Origin: Paralvinella palmiformis
Lineage: Eukaryota; Annelida; Polychaeta; Terebellida; Alvinellidae
Assembly: GCA_025642065.1 (NCBI GenBank)
Contig: JAODUP010000115.1
Location: 124,001 to 188,000 of the forward strand
Length of the DNA: 64,000 nucleotides
Reading direction: 5' to 3'
Below the pieces are notes generated by a model that was not told the origin of the DNA, made no database searches, and was given only the letters and a program-made list of their open reading frames with translations. Below, piece after piece: positions 33,004-43,770 of the stretch. Each line of letters starts with the position of its first letter. Positions within the stretch are counted from its first letter, which is position 1. Position numbers and translations under genes: made by a program.

Positions 33004-35394
33004 GGCTGAGTCAAGAACAATTCCCCACTAAAAACTCCTCCCACACATCCAACCAGGTATATAATGGGGAATAATCTCCCCCCCCCCCAGCACAATCAGC
33101 GTGTTGTCTAGTGGACACCCACATGTCCCTTGATACAATCTCCGCTGACTTGGCTGTACCATTACAAATATTCACTAACAAAGCTTTCACATATTCAACC
33201 CATACCATGAAAACATTAACACAGTACAACCCCCAACCAAACCCCAGCAGCTACGACATCTACACCCGCGCGATCCCAACAACCGGCCGGCCACAAATCG
33301 CCAAGCGGCACCGAACGGGGTGACCACCGACTTCTTTCGCACCATCAATCGATCGGTGAACTATAATTCCACACCCGTTTGAACACAAAATTGGTCGGCT
33401 ACAACCCTTTAACTTTAAGCGGCACGAACAGGCGATCAACAACTCTTCATAACATCAATCAAATCGTTAACCGGCAATGACTTTACAAAGACTACATCCG
33501 TTCGGAGTTTTGAAAGACACTGCCGCGTCCCGAATCTCGGTACTTTTCACGATGTCGGTTACCATTTGTTCATTTTTTTGTCACGACCAGATCTGACAGG
33601 TGTGGCATGTCTGATCCTCGACCCCTGGTGGGAGAATTGAAATTCTGATACGAGAAGTTGTCCCGCGGACATTCGATAAATTTATTCTCATTATTTGTTG
33701 GATTCTCTATGTCTGTTGTCCACGTTTCCCAGTTTATTCCCCTGTAGTTAAAATAGGGAAGGTGGTCATTTTTTTCAGAATTGTCATAGAGCTTCGTTGG
33801 ATAGGTCTTGTCATAACTAAGAAGAAAATATATAGTTTAATGGGGCTATCTTTTATCATTATTGAGTAATCGGCTAAAATATGCCCCAAATATCGCCACT
33901 TATTTGACAGGTCACAAAAGTCTAATTCCAGAAATGTACCATTGCCAGAGGTGAAGGTTTATCAACGTCATAACTCACCAAATAATTGTATCACTGACCT
34001 GTTTTCATCATGTAATATTTATGTATAACACATTAAAATAAATAAATATGTATCAAGTTATCATATTTTTCAGAAATAAGGCTGCCAAATTGGCCCAAAC
34101 ACCAATCAGCAAATTTAGACTGTTTATTTCAGGGCGGTCCAAAGTGAGAAATGGTGAAATTTTCAAATTAGTCGTAGAACATCCATTTTTGTTTCATTAG
34201 ATAGGTCTTGAAGAGAATAATAAGTAAATATATAACTTGACATGGTTTCCTTACATAATTATGGAAATATATACCTCGATAGGGTAGAAAATGACCACTG
34301 TAAGGTCCAATGGATATATTTTTAATCCACAGACATAAAAAACAATTAAAATCGACATACAGTCAAAAAGAAGTTCAGGTGTTGTGCTGTTATATATTTT
34401 ATAAAGAAATTAACCACAGTACAATATGTTTTATGATTAGAATGTAGTTATATATACATATTATATAAATGTAAATCATATTACGGTGACAAATGTGATG
34501 AACTATTTTTCAAGTGAGACGGACAAATCCAATGGAAAAGACGACATTGAATTGATGCAATTTTAATGTTGGACATAATCCATGGTCTCATTAAATCATG
34601 CATCAATTGTTTTATGTACATCTAACAAATTGAAATGCAAATAATCACGAACACAATGCAACTTTATCCCCACAAAATTGCCTTTCGGTGTTTATCTTCG
34701 GCCGGCAAACTTGAACCAAGCAACTTTTTTTAAACAAATGTTTAATTCTCTATTACATCTTAAATATTCACAATCTGCACGAACTATAGTCAAATATAAT
34801 ATATATGTATATTATTATGCATATATCATACATAAAATAGGATGGATGGGCTAAATTAGGCATAGATTTGATCGGATTGTATAACAACCTAAACATGTTG
34901 AACTGACGCTGCGGGAATTTACGAGATTTGGCACTGGAGGACCTCTGGGTTTTCCCATTGCGCAGCACGGATAGTTTCGCATCAAAAACAAAAATTATAC
35001 CATTAAATAGAAAACATTCTCAGCTTTATCACAGTGGTGGTTTCAATTATTAATAGATGTATTATTGTGGTTTAGATTTAAAGTGATCGCAGACTAGGTT
35101 AGTTTCGTATTTTCATAGGGAAACCAGCATATTTAGAAAGAGTGGAATATTGGCAACAACATGGCTAGCTTCGTTTGTTAATAGATAGTGCCATGGCCGT
35201 GCGCAAATAGGCTAAACAAACCCCCTATCGCGGACCATTCTGTCAAAAAATCGTTTGCGCTTCGTTTCTGGCCCGTTTTTGACGTAACCTCATTTAACAA
35301 TTATATCCCCGATTTAAAAACAAGCAACCACAAGCAAAACAAAAACGACTTTCATTTCACGCAAAAAACACTTGTCAAATAATATTCACGACGA
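33004..35394. other. Stretch without a supported gene
   Basis: It starts at the sharp end of CR1 copy A. There is a C-run near 33080. Two diverged segments share taggtcttg followed by aaaatatatag/aaatatataac (near 33790-33840 and 34198-34240), suggesting an old duplication. I see no coding domain or RNA gene. Confidence 0.4.
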
Positions 35395-35640
35395 ATCACG
35401 ACGTCCCTAGTTAAAAGCACCCATAACTGGCATAAGCATAATTAACCATGAGAATTTAGTTTCTGTCATTTCATTTAATAAATCAAGTAATTTCTCGTTG
35501 TTGTCATGTGTACTACTGTCGCTTCTATATATGCATCCAATTAATATGCCGTCGTTCACACGAATAAACATAAATGCAGCACATAAATACAGTTTAGGAT
35601 CAGAAGAAGGTACGAGTTGTCTCACAATGGGTACGGGTCG
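35395..35640 (-). pseudogene. LINE endonuclease fragment
   Basis: On the minus strand, RVNDGILIGCIYRSDSSTHD, NNEKLLDLLNEM and FSWLIMLMPV match the central part of a CR1/Jockey-type endonuclease (LxGCxYRSPSS ... LLI-GDFN). The GDFN block is altered to MPVMGAFN. Nothing else of that LINE is next to it. Confidence 0.65.
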
Positions 35641-35682
35641 TCTTGTCTTGGGTACGGGATGTCTTGGGTACGAGTTGTCTTG
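35606..35682. repeat. 18-bp minisatellite
   Basis: Four or so copies of gggtacgagttgtcttg with small changes. Confidence 0.75.
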
Positions 35683-36059
35683 AATTCCTAAAATTAATGT
35701 ATCTTGGCTAAATAACTGTGACGTTATCAGGTTATATAGTCTAGATAGATATAAAGGGTTCTAGACTTCTATTTACAGAACGTTTTTACAAACATGAACT
35801 AGATCTATAGACTAAGTGTATCTTACTAACACAGGAATTTGCATCGTATTTTCACCGCAACCTTGGTATAACTACAAATATCAACAGATGGTAAGTTGAT
35901 TTTACACAAAACACCACCCACCGCTCGCAAACTCTGAAAGTGAAACTCAAACTGGGACTGTGGTCTGTCACTCTGTGGAGTAACTCACTTAGTGACTTAC
36001 TGAGGTAGTCACTAACTGAGGAAGGCTAAGCCTTGCTAAACCTAAGGGTAGGAAATGTT

Positions 36060-36196
36060 TTATGTATAGACTCTAGTCGATAAAATATAAACGATGCTTC
36101 AACTTCAAGCATCCTCCTTTTCAACATTCTACATCTGTTTGATTCCATTAAAATTATCGTTTTATGAATGTTGAAATAAACGAATTGAATTGAAAT
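36060..36196 (+). repeat. Possible LINE 3' tail
   Basis: The stretch ends aataaacgaattgaattgaaa, a short repeat-like end common at LINE 3' termini. No coding part precedes it, so the call is weak. Confidence 0.25.
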
Positions 36197-36537
36197 AACA
36201 TTAGTGACAAACCCTTTTCAATCAACATAAATATGTGCAAAACATGTATGATGATCATGATCGTGATTTGCATCTACAAGAACAGTGTAAATTGTATTGC
36301 TCCCAAAAAATTGTTTTGATATCATTGATTAGAATATTAAGCATTACTTATCTTCTACTAAGAAGTCAACATATCCCAGGGATATAATCCTGGGTTATGA
36401 TTACTTAGTTTGAAAGTGATAGAGGCTGAAATTACTGTGAAAATTGGCGTGTCAGACTGGTTGTCAAGGACGCAAATCGTTCGTGGTAAACTAAGAAAAT
36501 TCAGGAAGAAGAAAAGTAATAAATAAAGGCATGAAAG

Positions 36538-37520
36538 ATGGAAACACCGAAGCAGATACTCAAAATTCAAATGCAGAAAACTCCGAAGATTAAAACTACA
36601 TTTCGTCAATCTAGCAAGAGTGATTGCGACATCAGAAGTGGGTCAAAATCAGAGGCACTGGACGAAGAGCCCACGGACAGGAGTAGCACTGAGAACATCG
36701 GCGCGAGGAAAAAAAATCCAAAAAGATGAAAATGAAAGAGAAAGCGAAAAAGAAGGTAAAAATACAAACTGATTGTGATGACAGTGAACCAGAAACTTAC
36801 AGCTGTGAGTATTGCCTAATGGGGAACCATGAATCTGTCATTGAATGTGAAAAATGCTCAAGGTGGGGATGTCCTGAATGTACCTAACTCCGCCGTGACA
36901 TACACAAAGTCCTGTGAAAATGGGGGAACCTGCATTGGTTCTGCACAGCTCATTAAGTAGAGGTAAAACATTTCTGTAGCTTAACAGATCCAGATAAATA
37001 TCCAGAACAAGAGGCCAACACAGAATCAGAGAGAAGGGTTACTCGCTTAGAAGGCATGATGAGCAAACTAGAAGGTAAAATGCAAGAACTGATAGTCCAA
37101 AACACCACAGTTGTGAAGTCATATGCAGAAGTAGTAGGAAAAAAAGTCAACACATCTGGCCATGGTAATTTACAAGATGAAATGAGGATCTTATCCACGG
37201 AGCGGCAGACAGTTAAAATACTAGATGAATATGCTGATAGAGAAAGAAGAAAGGGAAATATCATAATTCACAACCTACTCGAAAGCACAAAAGATAAATT
37301 ACAAGATAGAAATGAAGATGACATAAAAAGAATAGATGAACTGATAGAACAAGGTACTGGTGTAAGTGATGTAAAACTAACAAAGCTGATTAGATTAGGA
37401 GGTAGAGGCCAGAACCAACAAAGTAAACCTCGCCTTATTCTTGCAATGCTGGATTCCCCAGAGATGCAGAGTTATATTAGCTGCAGCGAAAATGCTCAGG
37501 CACACAGATGACTGGGCTAA
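36538..37520 (+). pseudogene. CR1 ORF1 with PHD-like zinc finger, coiled coil and RRM-like part
   Basis: The first frame begins METPKQILKIQMQ. After a frame change, TYSCEYCLMGNHESVIECEK and CSRWGCPEC, then (past stops) NLHWFCTAH, give the Cys/His spacing of a PHD-type finger, known in CR1 ORF1 proteins. From 37056 an open frame has MMSKLEGKMQELIVQNTTVV (coiled coil) and RRKGNIIIHNLLES followed by LTKLIRLGG, resembling the RRM-like core of LINE ORF1. It breaks near 37510. Its family role is binding the element RNA. Confidence 0.7.
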
Positions 37521-37758
37521 CATATATATCTCAGCAGACCCGACACCAACAGAACAAGAGAAAGAGAAGAAACTCAGGCAGGAGCTAAGAGAAAGATGTG
37601 ATGCAGGTGAGAGAAATTTAATCATACGAAGTAGCCAGATAGTGACTAGAGCTACTAAAATAGCAACCAACTAAAGTGACAACGGAAACAGAAATATCAA
37701 AGACGATCAAAACAAAGAAAATAATCAGTGACTAGAAAATTCAAACAAAGTTAAGTTT

Positions 37759-38799
37759 AGAGGCTCAGAACATATCAAGATCGTATACAGAAATGCTGAT
37801 ACGCCCACAAACAAAATGAGGGAAATCATTCTGATTGTAAAGGATATGAAACCAGATATAGTTATGATAACTGAGGTAAAACCCAAATATAGTTTATGCG
37901 AAGTAAGCAGTCAGCAATTTAAATTAGATGGTTTTGATTTGTTCTCAAATGTGGAGAATAAAGATGTAGGTAGAGGTGTATCCATTTACATAGCAGACCA
38001 TCTGACAACGAGGGTAAATCAAATAAACATTGGTATTGCCAACAGAGATAGTATATAGTTAGAGATGATAAGTGGAAAAAATAGCAAGGTAATTTTTGGA
38101 TGCATATACTGAAGCCCCTCAAGCACACCGGATGATGATGCAAAGCTACATGCCATCCTGACCAACCTGTCGACCCAAAATGCAGTGGATTTGGTTATTA
38201 TGGGTGATTTTAATGATCCAGAGATTGATTGGGAGTCAGTGACTACAGAGAAAAGTGTAAATCACAGCAGCCAACACTTCGTTGATACAATTAGAGATGC
38301 ATACTTGTATAAGCATGTGACTCAGCCTACCAGGTACAGACATGGGCCAAACCCCAACCTTCTTGACCTGATACTGACCAGCAGTGAAGATTCTATCAGT
38401 AACCTAGAATATCATGCAGGCATAGGATTAAGTGACCACCTAGTACTCAGCTGTACCCTAACTGTGGAAAAAAATCGGTTGAAGGAGGGTATCCCAAGAT
38501 TTAGCTACAATAAAGGGGATTATGCAGCAATAAATGATACTCTCATGGACATTGACTGGTCATCAAAGTTCATAGGTATGACTACAGAAGAAATGTGGCT
38601 ATATTTCTCAAACGAACTAGTAGGTCAAATGGAGAAACATATTCCAAAATCAGTACCCAAAAAGAACAAAAGACGTAAGATATGGATGACAAAAGAAGTT
38701 ACAGCCAAGCATAGAAATAAGCAGCGTGCATGGAAGAAATATAATGATACAGGTAACAAATGGGACTATGTGCGAGCGACAAATGAAAAAACGAATTAA
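37759..38799 (+). pseudogene. CR1 endonuclease domain, copy B
   Basis: It has the same blocks as copy A (DIVMITE, VIMGDFNDPEIDW, QPTRYRHG, LLDLILT, GLSDHLVL) and the same two internal stops, but the frame runs on past VRATNEKTN where copy A has TGA. Confidence 0.85.
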
Positions 38800-38859
38800 C
38801 CATGATGACAAGAAATTTGTGTAGGGACTTGGAATACAATTTGGCTAGAAATGTAAAAC

Positions 38860-40570
38860 AAAACCCTAAAGCATTTTGGAGGTGTTGTAAGTCAAAATAA
38901 AAAAAACCAGAAGTAAACTTGAAGACCTGAAAATGGCAGATGGCAAACTCACTGGTGATGATGAAATAAAAGCTGACTTACTAAATTCCTTCTTTGCAAG
39001 TGTATTCACACACGAAAATACAGATATCCCAGTCATAGAAGACAAACATCAGATCAAAGATAGTATTAACATAAGCTTCACCACTGATATCATTGTAAAG
39101 AAACTGAAAATAACAAAATCTGCTGGACCAGACGGTTTCCATCCACGAGTATTGAGTGAGATATCTCCCTCCATTAAACTGCTGTTGAGCATCATATGCA
39201 CACAATCATATGACGAGGGATGCCTACCAAGTGATTGGAAAAATTCCCACATCACACCAGTACACAAGAAGGGGTCAAAAGTGGTTCCTGGAAATTATAG
39301 TCTGGTCAGTCTCACATCAGTGATAGGAAAAATGATGGAGTCCATGATTAGGGATTCACTGGTGAAATACATGATGGAAAATAACCTATTCTGTGATCAG
39401 CAGCATGGTTTTGTCTCGGGACGCTCCTGCGTGACACAGTTATTAGTCACTCTGGAACTATGGACTGAGTTGCTGGACAGTGGTGCCCCCATAGATGTGA
39501 TTTACTTGGATTTTCAAAAAGGTTTTGATACTGTCCCTCACCAAAGGTTATTGAGGAAACTGAAAGCGTATGGTATAACCGGTAAAGTACTGGAGTGGAT
39601 ACAAGATTTTTTATCTGGACGAAGGCAGAGAGTAGTGGTAAATGGAAAGCTGTCATCATGGACAGATATCCTGAGCAGAATACCTCAAGGAAGCGTGTTA
39701 GGTCCGATCTTGTTTGTTATTTTTATAAATGACCTGCCAGATGTAGTCAGCAGTACAGCAAAAATATTTGCTGATGATACAAAGTTGTTCCAGGCTATTA
39801 GGAAAATAGAAGATCATGATGTCATGCAGCAGGATCTTGACACCTGGTGAAATGGTCAAACATGTGGCAACTGGGGTTCAAAGAAACCAAGTGTAAGAGT
39901 CTCCTTCTAGGCAGTTCAAACCAGAGACTAAATTACCATATGAACTCCCAGATATTAGAAGACACCAGAAATGAAAGGGACTTGGGGATATATACCGACG
40001 AGGAACTAAAATTCCATGACCATGTCTCCAAGGCAGTAGCAAAAGCATCACACCTGTTAGGACTAATACAAACCACTTTACATGCCTGGATAATGTCATC
40101 ATGTCTAGACTCTTCACAACTATGGTACGACCACATTTAGAATATGGTAATGTTATCTGGCATCCAAGGTTTATACGAGATAGTGTTGAAAAAGAAAAAG
40201 TTCAGAGACGTGCCACCAAACTCATTCCAGAGATAAGGCATCTACCATATGATAAGCGACTAAGAACCCTAAAATTGTCATCGTTACAACACCGTAGGAG
40301 AAGAGGTGACATGATTCAGACTTATAAAATATTAAATTGATAGAATAGATAGTACTATATTCTTCGAACTAAGTGCTGCATCAGTCACTCGTGGTCACAG
40401 CCAGAAGATTGTGAAAAAAACATGCCAGATTGGAAGTCGGCAGTCAGTTTTCAGCCAGAGAGTTGTGAATGATTTGAACTCGCTGCCAGCTGAAGTTATT
40501 GATAGCCAGTCAATAAACAGCTTTAAGTCCAGATTGGACAAATTTGGGCGTCCAGAGCAATACAATTTGC
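38860..40570 (+). pseudogene. CR1 reverse transcriptase and C-terminal region, copy B
   Basis: The frame 38933-39850 has KITKSAGPDGFHPRVLSEI, LDFQKGFDTVPHQRLLRKL, RIPQGSVLGPILFVIFINDL and KIFADDTKLFQ. It ends in LDTW and a stop, then continues in other frames: KWSNMWQLGFKETKCKSLL, NERDLGIYTDEELKFHDHV, LFTTMVRPHLEYGNVIWHP. It ends with SVFSQRVVNDLNSLPAEV and FKSRLDKFGRPEQYNLP. Catalytic Asp residues are present; the continuity is broken. Confidence 0.9.
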
Positions 40571-41109
40571 CATGAGCGCATGTAAATATTGTAAATAAAC
40601 TGTATATGTAACAGTCAAGACTGGAATAAACAATCAGGCAATGCCTCTATATTCCGTATATCCGGTATCAAGATATATGATGAACATGAAATAATGAGGT
40701 GAAAATATATACAAATTACATATTAATATCATATGTTACATATTATATTTATTATGCAGGCATGTCATTATAATCCGAAACCTGGCGAATTTCCCCGGCT
40801 ACTTCCATTGCAGCGCCAGCTACTCTGGGTCCTACCAGCTACACCTGAGGCCTCGCTAAATATGTTCTCCTTCTACTCTATTTCAGTCTCCTCCTACTAA
40901 ATGAACAGCATGATTATGTAATATTGATTTTCCATTCACAGTTAATTTATATAGATTATACTTTGGATAAATACATGTTAAAACTTTCACTCGGAAAGTG
41001 TGGATGTTGAAATATTTTATAGATCTGCATCCATAGACACACTCACAGGTGACCAAAGCTGGTTGAAATAGGATCTGTATGTTCCACTATCAAACCGTTC
41101 ATCTAGATC

Positions 41110-41502
41110 TAGATATTCTGTTGTTTATGCCATAACCCTGTAATTTGTGTAACAATCTCCTGCGTGGAACAGTTACAGTATCAACACATTTTTGGAAATC
41201 CATGTCTATGCAGTCTACTGACCTTCCTTCATCTATATCTTTGGTCTATTGATCAAGAACATTTAATAGCTGTAGTGAGGTTGATCTCCCACTTAGGAAA
41301 CCAAACTGTTTATTTGTAAAAAGGTTATTCTTTGTAAAATATTTTATTGTGTGTTCCCTTATTATTTTTTCCATACATTTTGCCACTACTCTTGTTAGAC
41401 TAACTGGTCTGTAATTTCCAGCACAAGATTTATTTCCCTTTTTGAAAATTGCTGTTATTTTACCATATTTCCATTCAGTGGGTAAATTTCCTAGTTTCAA
41501 AG
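41110..41502 (-). mobile_element. CR1-like LINE fragment (family of 21200-22740)
   Basis: On the minus strand, LPTEWKYGKITAIFKKGNK, GNYRPVSLTRVVAKCMEKII, FTNKQFGFLSGRSTSLQLL and further RT sequence to about 41110 match the plus-strand fragment at 21525-21880 closely. Both copies are truncated. Confidence 0.8.
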
Positions 41503-41770
41503 TTTAAAATGAATATTCCTTAGCATGGCATTCATCTAAAAAATGGCGTCCAGATAAAAAAGTTAGAAAATTTGTCGAAAAAAAGTGGGAAAACAGCTGA
41601 ATTAAATTACCGGGTGAGATTTTACTGGCGACCATACTGGACTTTAAGCTTGTCAGTGGTACCAAACATTAGTACTCACCAGTGTGGCAAGTGTGGATCC
41701 ATTGATTGTCACTGGGAGAAAGATGTGCTTATCATGGCAAGTGGTCAATTTCAAACCCTGTGTACATATA

Positions 41771-42052
41771 CCATATATACTCGCGTTTAAGTCGATTATT
41801 TTGGGGTGGGGAAAGGGGAGTTCCCTGAAGCACCTCAACTTATATGCGTGTCATATTTTCTACCATCTGAAGGAAAGATGTTTTTGGCCATCCTTGACAC
41901 ACACCACTATAGGATTCGACCCAATAAGAGCTAGAGTCAGAATAAAATCGCCACATCGCTGCCTACTAAACCATTATTATTCAATAAATAACAATTAATT
42001 TTCACCACAACTGTTATTTGGATCTCACAAACATGCTGGTCTTTATTAACAT
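41771..42052 (+). mobile_element. Pogo-type element, left end
   Basis: It begins after TA (41769-41770) with ccatatatactcgcgtttaa gtcg, the same end as at 42914 and 52516. It then follows the 52540-52800 sequence (gcctactaaaccattatta, ctgttatttggatctcacaa) before diverging near 42052. The right end is missing. Confidence 0.65.
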
Positions 42053-42087
42053 ACTGCTTATTACTGGTTGGACATGTTGGCCAACCT

Positions 42088-42354
42088 CTACTGTAGCTGT
42101 TTTTGTGGTGATATACTCTTGGGAGAGTTCTTGGGATAATGTTTTACCTTCTGGCAATCTAGAGTATGCTTCAGAACTTCAGTGTCTCCTAGTGCTGCAC
42201 GAACATCTACAGTTATGGAAAGTGTGGTGCTGGAGATGAACTGGTCAGGAGTTCCCCTGGTAGTAGCTGCCTTAGCCTTAATGTTCTCCATAAGCTTGTT
42301 AGCTTGATCACGTGCAATATTGACAGCATTGCTGTGGTTAGTTACATGAAGCAC
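42088..42354 (-). pseudogene. Possible FLYWCH/MULE-associated fragment
   Basis: The 88-residue frame reads HVTNHSNAVNIARDQANKLM, then IKAKAATTRGTPDQFIS and so on. An HxN/H-rich start followed by helices and a TxxTPxQxI stretch resembles the region after the FLYWCH finger in animal MULE-like proteins. The finger itself is not visible upstream. This is resemblance by eye only. Confidence 0.3.
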
Positions 42355-42913
42355 ATTTTCAACCTAAATGACAAAAAATAAAAGAATATTTTCAGTGTTT
42401 CCCCTGGGTAAAATAAAAAAGGAGCACAAGGCGGTACATTTAAGCAATCTAAAAAACCTAGTAAGCTAAGAAAACACCACTGGTGGGTGTATGACATAAA
42501 CAGGAACCAGCTTCAACAACGAGCATACCATAATCTGGTCAAGGAAATCTGGAAAGAAATCCCAACAATACTTCAGGTTGACCAGAGAATCTTCAATCCC
42601 GCCAATTTCTTCGGGAAACACCTGTACTGGATGTTATATTCTGGATTCCCCCATCCATTTTTTTTTTATACAAAATTGCTGTGAGCTATTTTTTGAAAAT
42701 GGTTGTTTTCCCAAATGGATTAATATTAAAGTTAGCACCATTTTGTAGTTGTGCTGTTCCCCCCCCCCAGGTAAATCTTATGTACTTTGCTGCTGTCTAA
42801 GGTCTGTTACGTTAAGGAAGAGGGTGGCCAATTTGCTACTCCACTGAAATCTATGGAAGCACTCTCATCCGTTTATGTGCTTTTCCATTTTTGCTGCATC
42901 TGCATAACATGTA

Positions 42914-43770
42914 CCATATATACTCGCATATAAGTCAACCCGGCAGATAAGTCTAGGTCAATTTTTTATCCTGTAATTCTTTCCTCGGGCATAAGCTCAC
43001 TGTATAAGTCAAATCGAGGTGAAGTATTTGGTTTTAAATCCCTCAAAATCCGAATCATTGTCACCATTCATGAAAAAGCTGACCTAGTCATTTCAAACTC
43101 ATGGTGTCAGCAAGTACATTGTAAATATATCAGTATCAGTTTCTTCACCAGCAGCGACACACACTCACACGGATTTTGCTTTGATGTTATAACTAATAAA
43201 CAAACTTGTCACACCAAGCAAGCCTGATTCATGTGAGTGATTGTAACTTCAACTGACAATCATTATTAATTAATTGTTTCACAGCAAGTGGCGAGCAAGG
43301 TTTGCAATGTGAACAGTGATTTCTATATTATCGCTAATCTTCAGGAAGTACCAGTAGTTGACAGCGCGCGACTATCAAGTATTATTACATAAAGACTGGC
43401 ATGTTTGTATGATCTAAATAACAGTTTAGTGAAAATTAATCTTAATTTATAGAATAAGACTACTAGGCAGAGATGTGGCGATTTTGTTCCAACTATGGTT
43501 CACACAAATATGCCTGGTTGTAACTTCAGTTGGCAAGTATTATTAATTCATAGTTTCACCGCATATCTGGAGGTACTGGTAGGTAATAGCGCTTGACTAT
43601 CAATTATTATTACATAAAGACAGCCTATGGTGTTGTGCGTCAAGGATGGCCAAAACATCTTTCCTTCAGGTGGTAGGAAATATGACATGCATATAAGTCA
43701 GGGTGCATCTGTGAACTCCCTTTTCCTTACCCAAAAAATCGACTTCTACGCAAGTGTGTACTGTATATGG
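42914..43770. mobile_element. Pogo-type non-autonomous element
   Basis: The left end after TA is ccatatatactcgcatataa gtca. The right end, cgacttctacgcaagtgtg then tactgtatatgg, is its imperfect inverse. The interior resembles 52516-53100 in inverted orientation (for example aaaacatctttccttcaggt near 43653 against the complement near 41870). No transposase frame is present. The right-hand TA is lost. Confidence 0.6.

Larger units (their letters stand above)
36538..40660 (+). mobile_element. CR1 LINE copy B (near full length, inactive)
   Basis: It carries ORF1 (with a PHD-like finger, coiled coil and RRM-like segment), endonuclease, RT and the complete 3' end (FSQRVVNDLNSLPAEV, FKSRLDKFG, stop, and a 3' UTR ending in tattccgtatatccggta). 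The 3' end resembles that of the CR1 fragment at 16175-16880. Lesions shared with copy A are at 38056-38058 (TAG), near 38110 (TGA), near 39842 and near 40092. Private lesions include a one-base loss near 38899. Confidence 0.9.

Noticed and set aside
42487..42684. Frame reading YDINRNQLQQRAYHNLVKEI, somewhat like a MADF/Myb-SANT domain
   Set aside because: Only one helix-like segment fits and the flanking residues do not; too weak to report as a gene.
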